NCBI GenBank assembly: GCA_021812735.1
Contig: JAKAMV010000304.1
Location: forward strand, 1 to 9,750
From: Chloroflexota bacterium
GTDB lineage: Bacteria; Chloroflexota; Limnocylindria; Limnocylindrales; CSP1-4
Direction: 5' to 3'
DNA length: 9,750 bases
Positions 1 to 5,333 of the stretch are shown here, piece by piece. A program made the translations under genes and the position numbers. The notes beneath the pieces are model-generated. The model saw only the letters and a program-made list of their open reading frames with translations, had not been told where the DNA came from and made no database searches. The stretch's first letter is position 1. The number at the start of each line of letters is the position of its first letter.

Positions 1-34
1 AAGCCGGGGCGGCCGCCGAGCGCCCACAGTCCCG

Positions 35-937
35 CTACGCCAGCGCGCCCGGCACCCGCCTGCCGAGGAGCCCGCGGACGCGCGCCCAGGCCCGCGCCCG
101 CTCCTCGCCGGTGGTCAGCGGGATCACCGCCAGCAGCATCGAGAGCGAGCCGTACCACAGGGCCGGCAGCGCCAGCATCGCGCCCACGGGCACCGTCCAG
201 CGCTGGTCGCGGCGCGCTCCCCAGGCGATCAGCAGCACGCCGACGGGACCGCGAACCACCAGCGGGACCGGGATCGCCGCCCAGGTGCCGCCCTTGCCGG
301 TGTTGGACCGCAGCAGGTCAACCCAGTCGTGCCAGGCCTGCGGCATGAGCAGGTACGAGGCCAACGCGATCCCCGCGGTCGCCCCCAGCGCCATCGCCAC
401 CTGGCGCCATTCCCGCCGCAACGCGAACCACAGCAGCCCGACGCCGGGCGTGATCTTGGTCAGCAGCGCGAACGACCAGGCCCACGGGTGGCGGAACCCG
501 GCCACGATGGCAAGCGCCAGCAGCAGCGACACGTTGCCGCCGGCGATTTCCATGGCGCCCGCCAGCAGGCCCAGCAGGAAGTACTCGGGACCGGTCAGGA
601 ACCACACGGCCGCGATCAGGATGGCCGTCCAGACAGCCACGAACAGCGGCCAGGGAAGCAGGTTGAGCGGGTACAGCACCTGCGCGAAGGCGGGCGAGTA
701 CGGGTACGCGCCGATCGCGTTCCAGTCGGATCGCCCGGCGTACAGGCTGGCGTAGTCGAAGCCGTGGTAGGAGCGCGCGTCCTGGGCCGTGACGGGCTGG
801 CCGTTCCACACGTTGGGGGCGTTCACGTTGGGGTTGGACCACGCGATCACCATCACCCACATGACGACCGCCAGCGCGACTCCGGCGACCAGCCACGGGT
901 CGGGGCGGCGGCGGGCGGCGGGCACGGTTCGGCTCAC
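35..937 (-). CDS. GT87/DUF2029-like polytopic membrane glycosyltransferase
   Basis: Encodes 300 aa from a GTG start at 935-937 to a TAG stop at 35-37. The protein is strongly hydrophobic: a basic N-terminus (RRR at 9-11), a first membrane helix at about 15-33, then a non-cytoplasmic loop with a YPYSP motif (78-82) and YPLNLLPW (89-96), followed by about six further helices and an Arg-rich tail. The YPYSP element, the GGNVSLLLAL stretch (133-142) and LTKITPG (159-165) before a helix and a basic WR pair resemble the DUF2029/GT87 family. That family contains polyprenyl-phosphomannose-dependent mannosyltransferases of the GT-C fold. Acceptor and donor are not deducible. At 300 aa it is shorter than the roughly 400 aa usual for the family, so some helices may be missing. 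Much longer in-frame extensions upstream are low-complexity and overlap convincing genes on the other strand. GTG is chosen because it directly precedes the basic segment and first helix. It diverges from the oxidoreductase gene. Family assignment is moderate; membrane nature is firm. Confidence 0.75.
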   Translation of the reverse strand: MSRTVPAARRRPDPWLVAGVALAVVMWVMVIAWSNPNVNAPNVWNGQPVTAQDARSYHGFDYASLYAGRSDWNAIGAYPYSPAFAQVLYPLNLLPWPLFVAVWTAILIAAVWFLTGPEYFLLGLLAGAMEIAGGNVSLLLALAIVAGFRHPWAWSFALLTKITPGVGLLWFALRREWRQVAMALGATAGIALASYLLMPQAWHDWVDLLRSNTGKGGTWAAIPVPLVVRGPVGVLLIAWGARRDQRWTVPVGAMLALPALWYGSLSMLLAVIPLTTGEERARAWARVRGLLGRRVPGALA

Positions 938-943
938 GCGCCC

Positions 944-949
944 ATTGTC
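944..949 (-). promoter_or_regulatory. Possible -10 box for a leaderless GTG start
   Basis: Read on the minus strand the hexamer is GACAAT (4 of 6 matches to TATAAT). It is followed by exactly 6 nt (938-943) and then the GTG of the membrane glycosyltransferase. That places the first base of the start codon at the expected +1. There is no Shine-Dalgarno-like sequence before the GTG and no recognisable -35 box. This fits leaderless initiation but is a weak motif in GC-rich DNA. Confidence 0.35.
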
Positions 950-1050
950 GGGGATCGGGCGCCGGCGCGGCCTGCTCGCACCCGCGGAGCACCTCCATGG
1001 GCGCCTCGACGCCCAGCAATTCGGCCGAGACCGGTGACCCGACGGCTGGG

Positions 1051-1056
1051 TACGAT
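1051..1056 (+). promoter_or_regulatory. Possible -10 box for a leaderless ATG start
   Basis: TACGAT matches TATAAT at 4 of 6 positions, including the key TA....T. It ends 7 nt before ATG 1064-1066, so transcription would begin at or next to the A of the start codon. No ribosome-binding sequence lies before this ATG (the upstream bases are TACGATGCCCGCT). No good -35 hexamer is visible at 16-18 bp spacing. Confidence 0.4.
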
Positions 1057-1063
1057 GCCCGCT

Positions 1064-1972
1064 ATGAAGATCGGTGCGCTCCTGCCCCTGTGCGAGGCCG
1101 ATGGCCCCGGCGGCTCCCTTTGGCCGGCGATCCGCCACCTCGCCGTCACGGCCGAGCAGGCCGGGCTCGACAGCCTGTGGGCCTACGACCACCTCCTGCT
1201 CCGGATGCCGGGCGACGAGGAGGGCGGGCCCCACGACGCGCTGGCGATCCTCACGGCCGTGGCGGCGGTCACCAGCCGCGTCGAGTTGGGCACGATCGTG
1301 CTGGGCACGGGGTTCCGCACCCCCGGCGTCACCGCCAAGATGGCCGCCACCCTCGACGAGATCTCCGACGGCCGACTCGTCCTGGGACTCGGCTCGGGCT
1401 GGCACGAACCCGAGTACGCCGCCTTCGGCTACCCGTTCGACCACCGTGTGGGCCGGTTCGAGGAGTTCCTCGCGGTGGCGCTGCCGCTGCTCCGCGGCGA
1501 GCGCGTCACGTTCCGCGGTGCCTGGCACCAAGCCGATGACGCGGTCCTGCTGCCGCGGCCGACGCGGGGCACCCGGCTGCCGGGCCGGATCCCCATCCTC
1601 ATCGCTGCCAAGGGCGAGCGGATGCTGCGGCTCGCCGCGCGCCACGCCGACGCCTGGAACACCGCCTGGTTCGGCATGCCGTCCGACCGGTTCCACCAGC
1701 GGCGCGGCGACCTGGTTGCCGCCTGCGAGGCGGAGGGCCGCGATCCCGGCACGATCGAGGTCACGGTGGGCCTGACGATCGACGCCGCGACGTCGAGCGG
1801 CGGCCGGACCCGGGCCGACAACGCGCTGCCGCCCGACGTGGACCAGGTGGCCCGCGCGCTCGACGCCTGGCGCGAGCTGGGGGTTGGCCACGTCCAGGTG
1901 GACCTGCGGCCGGCCAGCGCATCGCTCGTCGAGGTGCTGGCTGCCGCGACCGCGAAGCACCGGGCGAGCTGA
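1064..1972 (+). CDS. LLM-class (luciferase-like) F420/flavin-dependent oxidoreductase
   Basis: Encodes 302 aa with a bacterial-luciferase-like TIM-barrel fold. MKIGALLPL (1-9) is the first strand. EQAGLDSLWAYDHLL (31-45) carries the Asp-His pair common at the cofactor edge of this superfamily. SRVELGTIVLG (71-81) then leads into a TLDEISDGRLVLGLGSGW run (96-113), followed by HEPEYAAFG (114-122) and GRFEE (130-134). PILIAAKGERMLRLAARHADAWNT near 173-196 is the classic phosphate-binding and late-barrel segment. This set is typical of TIGR-type 'LLM class F420-dependent oxidoreductase' proteins, which transfer hydride between F420 and small organic substrates. FMN-dependent relatives look alike, so the cofactor is inferred and the substrate unknown. 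An in-frame ATG nine bases upstream (1055) is possible but overlaps the likely -10 box, so 1064 is preferred. The next gene, a methyltransferase, begins 3 bp after the stop, suggesting one transcript. Confidence 0.88.
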   Translation: MKIGALLPLCEADGPGGSLWPAIRHLAVTAEQAGLDSLWAYDHLLLRMPGDEEGGPHDALAILTAVAAVTSRVELGTIVLGTGFRTPGVTAKMAATLDEISDGRLVLGLGSGWHEPEYAAFGYPFDHRVGRFEEFLAVALPLLRGERVTFRGAWHQADDAVLLPRPTRGTRLPGRIPILIAAKGERMLRLAARHADAWNTAWFGMPSDRFHQRRGDLVAACEAEGRDPGTIEVTVGLTIDAATSSGGRTRADNALPPDVDQVARALDAWRELGVGHVQVDLRPASASLVEVLAAATAKHRAS

Positions 1973-1975
1973 CCG

Positions 1976-2776
1976 GTGGGCGCGGCGACCGATACGCAAC
2001 CGTCCGGCGGCCTGCCCGAGCACGTCGCGGCCAACCGAGCCTACTGGGACGCCTACGCTCCGCAGTGGGTGGAGTCCGGCGAGCGCCAGTGGCGGCTGGC
2101 GCCGGGCGCCGAGACGTGGGGCATCTTCGGGTTCCCGGAGCCCGAGATCCGCATGCTCCCCGACGACCTGGCCGGCAAGGACGCGATCGAGCTGGGCTGT
2201 GGCACCGGGTACGTGTCGGCGTGGATGGCCCGGCGCGGCGCCCGGGTCGTGGGCATCGACAACTCCGCCGCGCAGCTCGAGACCGCGGCTCGGCTCCAGC
2301 GCGAGCACGGCCTCGCCTTCACGCTGCTCCACGGCGACGCGGAGCGCGTCCCCTACCCCGATGGCTCGTTCGACTTCGCGATCAGCGAGTACGGCGCGGT
2401 GCTCTGGGCCGACCCCGAAGTCTGGGTCCCCGAGGCGGCCCGCCTCCTGCGCCCCGGCGGCCGCCTCCACGTCCTCACGAACAGCGTCCTCTACCACCTG
2501 TGCGCGCCCGACGACGAGCGGGAGCCTGCGACCGACCGCCTGCTGCGCCCGCAGTTCGGGATGGGCCGCACCGTCTGGCCGGGCGAGGCGGCGGTGGAGT
2601 TCCACCCGAGCCACGGCGGCTGGATTCGGCAGTTCACGTCGGCCGGGCTCGAGGTCGTGGAGCTGCTCGAGCCGCAGGCACGGCCGGGCCTCGTGTCCCG
2701 CCACCTGCCCGGAGGCTCCGCCTGGGCCACCAAGTGGCCGGTCGAGGAGATCTGGAAGGTCCGCAAGCGCACATAG
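1976..2776 (+). CDS. Class I SAM-dependent methyltransferase
   Basis: Encodes 266 aa from a GTG start that lies 3 bp after the stop of the oxidoreductase gene; coupled translation is likely. The fold is a Rossmann-type methyltransferase of the Methyltransf_11/25 type. An N-terminal helix (NRAYWDAYAPQW, 20-31) precedes motif I, ELGCGTGY (72-79). Then come the acidic ribose-binding Asp95 in VVGIDNS, motif II GDAERVPYPDGSFDFAISE (120-138) and the post-motif LLRPGGRLHVLTNS. The pattern 'LPxxLxGKxxxELGCGTGYVSAWMARRGA' is common in small-molecule or quinone/lipid methyltransferases, but no acceptor can be named. The C-terminal part, from about 165, is Trp/His-rich with a final basic KVRKRT tail. 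There is no good Shine-Dalgarno sequence, only a GGGCGAG stretch inside the preceding gene, and no alternative ATG nearby. Pairing with a hydride-transfer enzyme suggests a shared modification pathway; this is inference. Confidence 0.87.
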   Translation: MGAATDTQPSGGLPEHVAANRAYWDAYAPQWVESGERQWRLAPGAETWGIFGFPEPEIRMLPDDLAGKDAIELGCGTGYVSAWMARRGARVVGIDNSAAQLETAARLQREHGLAFTLLHGDAERVPYPDGSFDFAISEYGAVLWADPEVWVPEAARLLRPGGRLHVLTNSVLYHLCAPDDEREPATDRLLRPQFGMGRTVWPGEAAVEFHPSHGGWIRQFTSAGLEVVELLEPQARPGLVSRHLPGGSAWATKWPVEEIWKVRKRT

Positions 2777-2783
2777 GCGCGGC

Positions 2784-2804
2784 CGGGCGGGTTTCCCGCG
2801 CCCG
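2784..2804 (+). terminator. Possible hairpin terminator after the methyltransferase gene
   Basis: CGGGCGGG (2784-2791), a TTT loop (2792-2794), then CCC-GC-GCCCG (2795-2804) can fold into an 8-bp stem with a 2-nt bulge. It starts 8 nt after the TAG stop. There is no T-run behind it, only TT, so it may be a processing or pausing hairpin instead of a true intrinsic terminator. Confidence 0.35.
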
Positions 2805-2858
2805 TTACGCCCGCTACGCCCGCTACGCCCGCTACGCCCGCTGGGCCGCTGGGCCGCT
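2799..2858. repeat. Compound minisatellite: 9-bp units passing into 8-bp units
   Basis: Five consecutive 9-bp units run from 2799 to 2843: CGCCCGTTA, then three exact CGCCCGCTA, then CGCCCGCTG. The array then changes period to two exact 8-bp GGGCCGCT units (2843-2850 and 2851-2858), followed by a partial GGGCT. The high identity between units suggests recent slippage. It lies between genes. Confidence 0.85.
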
Positions 2859-2859
2859 G

Positions 2860-2901
2860 GGCTCAGCCGGTCCGCGAGGCCGCGAGGCTCAGCCGGTCCG
2901 C
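2860..2901. repeat. 16-bp direct repeat flanking an 8-bp tandem duplication
   Basis: GGCTCAGCCGGTCCGC occurs at 2860-2875 and again at 2886-2901, a 26-bp period. Overlapping the interior, CGCGAGGC is duplicated back to back at 2873-2880 and 2881-2888. The block begins where the 8-bp minisatellite ends, so it probably belongs to the same slippage-prone locus. Confidence 0.8.
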
Positions 2902-3009
2902 CGATCTTGTCGCGAGCGGCACAGAACCTGCGCCTGGCGCGCGCCCGGCGCGCACATCTCGGCGCCATCCTGCCCTGGTGGCCCCGGACGACAGGCCCAG
3001 ACGAGCCGG

Positions 3010-3038
3010 TGGACAGCCGCGCCGTGGCGGCATATGCT
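3010..3038 (+). promoter_or_regulatory. Sigma70-type promoter for the MarR-ABC exporter operon
   Basis: TGGACA at 3010-3015 matches the -35 consensus TTGACA at 5 of 6 positions. TATGCT at 3033-3038 matches TATAAT at 4 of 6, including TAT and the final T. The spacer is the optimal 17 bp. Transcription would begin near 3045-3046, leaving about 60 nt of leader before ATG 3106. This is the best promoter in the window and lies directly upstream of the operator-like repeats. Confidence 0.6.
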
Positions 3039-3047
3039 TCACGCCAT

Positions 3048-3078
3048 ATTGATCATCTTCATCAGCGAGATGATCTAT
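3048..3078. promoter_or_regulatory. Candidate MarR operator, inverted repeat 1
   Basis: GATCATCT (3051-3058) and AGATGATC (3068-3075) are perfect 8-bp inverted arms around a 9-bp spacer. After a single mismatch, AT/AT pairs extend the symmetry to 3048-3078. It sits just downstream of the predicted transcription start, where a bound MarR dimer would block the promoter. MarR-family repressors commonly bind inverted repeats upstream of their own gene; binding by this protein is inferred. Confidence 0.55.
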
Positions 3079-3082
3079 CTCG
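3066..3082. promoter_or_regulatory. Candidate MarR operator, inverted repeat 2 (overlaps repeat 1)
   Basis: CGAGAT (3066-3071), spacer GATCT, ATCTCG (3077-3082): a perfect 6-5-6 inverted repeat of 17 bp, the size usual for MarR-family operators. It shares its left arm with repeat 1, so one half-site may be used in two registers. A third, weaker pair (ATATG 3032-3036 and CATAT 3045-3049) spans the -10 box and start point. Confidence 0.5.
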
Positions 3083-3105
3083 GACGAAGGTCGAACTCGG
3101 ACCCC

Positions 3106-3609
3106 ATGGTCGATCCTGACGCACCCCGCTCCCCCGCCGCGCTCCGCGAGGCCATCCTCGAGGAATTGTTCGCCTATGCGCCTGCCCGGCAGATGCACCT
3201 CATGCGCCATTGGCCTGGCGGCCGCATGAGCCTGGTCCACCTCAACGTCCTGGTGGTGCTGACCGAGGCGGGCCCGCTGCCGATGAACCGCCTCGCCGAG
3301 CTGCTCGACGTGTCCCAGGCCAGCGCCACCGGGATCGTGGACCGCATGGAGCAGCGGGGCCTGGTCACCCGCGAGCGGGACGACGGCGACCGCCGCATCG
3401 TCCGCGTCGTGCTCTCGCCGCAGGGCAGGGACCTGATCGCCGGCGCGGCGGCGGAGCGCCGCGACAAGCTTGCCCGCCTGGTCGACTCCCTGGCGTCGGA
3501 CGACGCCGCCGCGCTCCTCCAGGGCCTGCGAGCCATGCACCGCGCCCGCGAGACGCTCTTCCAGCAGGATCCGCCCATCCCCAACGCCACCCCGGAGGAA
3601 CCCCGTTGA
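3106..3609 (+). CDS. MarR-family transcriptional regulator of the downstream ABC exporter
   Basis: Encodes 167 aa with the MarR layout. An N-terminal dimerisation helix (about 10-36) is followed by a winged helix-turn-helix. LPMNRLAELLDVSQASATG (58-76) holds the positioning and recognition helices. RMEQRGLVTRERDDGDRR (80-97) leads into the wing, with the family-typical acidic DDGDRR turn, and IVRVVLSPQG (98-107) is the returning strand. C-terminal helices follow to about 155, then a Pro-rich tail. It should bind DNA as a dimer and release on ligand binding. ATG 3106 is preferred because it precedes the first helix; its Shine-Dalgarno is weak (GAAGG at 3086-3090). An in-frame ATG at 3070 would lie within the operator repeats. 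The stop overlaps the start of the first ABC gene, so regulator and pump are co-transcribed. Autorepression is inferred from the inverted repeats upstream. Confidence 0.9.
   Translation: MVDPDAPRSPAALREAILEELFAYAPARQMHLMRHWPGGRMSLVHLNVLVVLTEAGPLPMNRLAELLDVSQASATGIVDRMEQRGLVTRERDDGDRRIVRVVLSPQGRDLIAGAAAERRDKLARLVDSLASDDAAALLQGLRAMHRARETLFQQDPPIPNATPEEPR
3594..3608 (+). promoter_or_regulatory. Strong ribosome binding site fixing a TTG start
   Basis: GGAGG at 3594-3598 is followed by a 7-nt spacer and the TTG at 3606-3608. No ATG or GTG in this frame lies at a suitable distance before the first membrane helix. The TTG overlaps the regulator's TGA stop (TTGA), which argues for translational coupling and a rare start codon. 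Confidence 0.75.
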
Positions 3610-5333
3610 TCAAGCTCCTGAGACGCAGCCTCGGCCCCTACAAGTGGCCCGTGCTGGTGGTCCTGCTCCTCCTGCTGGCGCAGTCGATCGGCAACCTCTA
3701 CCTGCCCACCCTCCAGGCGGACATCATCAACAACGGCGTCGTCAAGGGCGACACCAACTACATCATCCGCGTCGGCGGCTTCATGCTGCTGGTGACCCTC
3801 GGGCTGATGCTCGGGTCGTTCGTGCTGGTGTTCTTCTCCGCCCGGATCGCCATGGGGCTCGGTCGTGACATCCGCGACGCCCTGTTCCGGAAGGTGGAGA
3901 CGTTCAGCCAGGTCGAGGTCAACCACTTCGGCGCGGCAAGCCTGATCACGCGGAACACCAACGACGTCCAGCAGATCCAGCAGGTCGTCCTGATGATCAT
4001 GGTCATGATGCTGTCGGCCCCGGTGATGATCGTGGGCGGGGTCATCATGGCCCTCCGCCAGGACGTGCCGATGACCGGGATCCTGGTGGTCATCGCGCCG
4101 ATCCTGCTGATCGTCGTGGGCACCGTCATGTCCCGGGCCATTCCCCTGTTCCGGGCGATGCAGACCAAGATCGACCGGATCAACCTGGTGATGCGCGAGA
4201 CCCTGTCGGGCGTGCGCGTCATCCGCGCGTTCGTGCGGACCCACCACGAGGAAGAGCGCTTCGACGTCGCCAACGCGGACCTCATGGGCACGGCGCTGAC
4301 GGTCAACCGGCTGTTCGCGATGACGATGCCCGTGATCTTCCTGATCATGAACCTGAGCCAGGTGGCGGTGATCTACCTGGGCGCGTCCCGGGTCAACTCG
4401 GGCGAAATGCAGATCGGCAACCTGACCGCGTTCCTGCAGTACATCATGCAGGTCCTGTTCTCCGTCCTCGGCGCCACCCTGATGCTGATCATGGTGCCGC
4501 GCGCGCAGGTGTCCTCGAGCCGCATCAACGAGGTCCTCGACACGGTGCCGGCCATCGTGGACCCGGAGCGGCCGGTGTCCCCCGAGCGGCGCGGCCGCAT
4601 CGAGTTCCGCGACGTGTCCTTCAGCTACCCCGGGGCAGAGGACCCGGTCCTGCGCAACATCAGCTTCGAGGCCAGCCCGGGCGAGACCACCGCGATCGTC
4701 GGCTCCACCGGCTCCGGCAAGTCCACGCTGGTCAACCTGATCCCGCGCCTGTACGACGCGTCGGCTGGCACCGTGCTCGTGGACGGCGTGGACGTGCGCC
4801 AGTTCGACCGCCAGGACCTCTGGCGGCGCATCGGCATGATCCCGCAGAAGGTCTACCTGTTCGGCGGGACGATCGCGTCCAACCTGCGGTACGGAGACCA
4901 GAGCGCCTCCGACGACGAACTGTGGCAGGCGCTCGAGATCGCCCAGGGCAAGGACTTCGTGAGCGAGATGGAGGACCAGCTGGAATCCCCCATCTCGCAG
5001 GGCGGCACCAACGTGTCCGGCGGGCAGCGCCAGCGGCTCGCGATCGCCCGGGCGCTGGTCCACAAGCCCGACATCTACGTCTTCGACGACAGCTTCTCCG
5101 CGCTCGACTTCCGCACTGACGCCCGCCTGCGCGCGGCGCTCGCCCGCGACCTCGGGGACGCCACGGTGCTCATCGTGGCCCAGCGCGTGGGCACGATCCT
5201 GCACGCGGACAGGATCGTGGTCCTCGACGAGGGTCGGGTTGCCGGCATCGGCACCCACCAGGAGCTCATGGCCAGCTGCGAGACCTACCGCGAGATCGTG
5301 CTGTCCCAGGTCACCGAGGAGGAGGCAGCATGA
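3606..5333 (+). CDS. Heterodimeric ABC exporter subunit 1 (degenerate catalytic dyad)
   Basis: Encodes 575 aa, a normal length for a half-transporter: six membrane helices (about 15-300) fused to a nucleotide-binding domain. Walker A is GSTGSGKS (366-373, Lys372), the Q-loop Gln is 414, the signature VSGGQ (470-474) is canonical, and Walker B ends in Asp494. Two catalytic residues are replaced. The Walker B glutamate is Asp495 (VFDDS), and the switch histidine is Gln526 (VAQRVGTI). The same two substitutions are known from the degenerate-site half of heterodimeric exporters such as TM287/288 and relatives LmrCD and BmrCD. It therefore probably supplies a non-hydrolysing ATP site, while its good signature completes the partner's active site. 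The start is TTG after a strong GGAGG. The stop overlaps the next ATG by 4 bp. Neighbouring MarR control suggests export of a toxic amphiphile or drug; the substrate is unknown. Confidence 0.92.
   Translation: MIKLLRRSLGPYKWPVLVVLLLLLAQSIGNLYLPTLQADIINNGVVKGDTNYIIRVGGFMLLVTLGLMLGSFVLVFFSARIAMGLGRDIRDALFRKVETFSQVEVNHFGAASLITRNTNDVQQIQQVVLMIMVMMLSAPVMIVGGVIMALRQDVPMTGILVVIAPILLIVVGTVMSRAIPLFRAMQTKIDRINLVMRETLSGVRVIRAFVRTHHEEERFDVANADLMGTALTVNRLFAMTMPVIFLIMNLSQVAVIYLGASRVNSGEMQIGNLTAFLQYIMQVLFSVLGATLMLIMVPRAQVSSSRINEVLDTVPAIVDPERPVSPERRGRIEFRDVSFSYPGAEDPVLRNISFEASPGETTAIVGSTGSGKSTLVNLIPRLYDASAGTVLVDGVDVRQFDRQDLWRRIGMIPQKVYLFGGTIASNLRYGDQSASDDELWQALEIAQGKDFVSEMEDQLESPISQGGTNVSGGQRQRLAIARALVHKPDIYVFDDSFSALDFRTDARLRAALARDLGDATVLIVAQRVGTILHADRIVVLDEGRVAGIGTHQELMASCETYREIVLSQVTEEEAA

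Larger units (their letters stand above)
2777..3105. other. Intergenic spacer with hairpin, minisatellite and MarR promoter/operator
   Basis: This 329-bp gap has no convincing gene. From left to right it contains a GC hairpin, a compound tandem repeat block, a GC-rich stretch with a 10-bp self-palindrome (GGCGCGCGCC at 2936-2945), a sigma70-like promoter, and a locally AT-richer segment of stacked inverted repeats. Open frames across it give only low-complexity Arg/Gly/Tyr/Ala protein from the repeats. Confidence 0.7.

Noticed and set aside
329..1063. N-terminal extension of the oxidoreductase by about 245 codons
   Set aside because: The extension is Arg/Pro/Gln-rich and lies antisense to the membrane glycosyltransferase. 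The conserved barrel begins at MKIGALLP.
2799..2901. CRISPR array
   Set aside because: The units are 8-9 bp and directly adjacent, with no unique spacers. No cas gene is present.
35..2968. A 977-codon open frame on the minus strand
   Set aside because: Only the last 300 codons look like protein (the membrane glycosyltransferase). The rest is Arg/Gly/Ala/His-rich low complexity lying antisense to the oxidoreductase and methyltransferase genes, a normal artefact of GC-rich third positions.
2065..3105. N-terminal extension of the MarR regulator through the spacer and repeats
   Set aside because: It would read through the methyltransferase gene in another frame and the minisatellite. MarR proteins are about 140-170 aa, which fits the start at 3106.
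3070..3105. Alternative MarR start at ATG 3070
   Set aside because: It is in frame but lies inside the operator-like repeats and has no ribosome site. It adds residues outside the conserved first helix. It cannot be fully excluded.
3174..5258. A 694-codon open frame on the minus strand
   Set aside because: It is antisense to the regulator and exporter subunit 1, with the same His/Asp-rich mirror composition and no domain.
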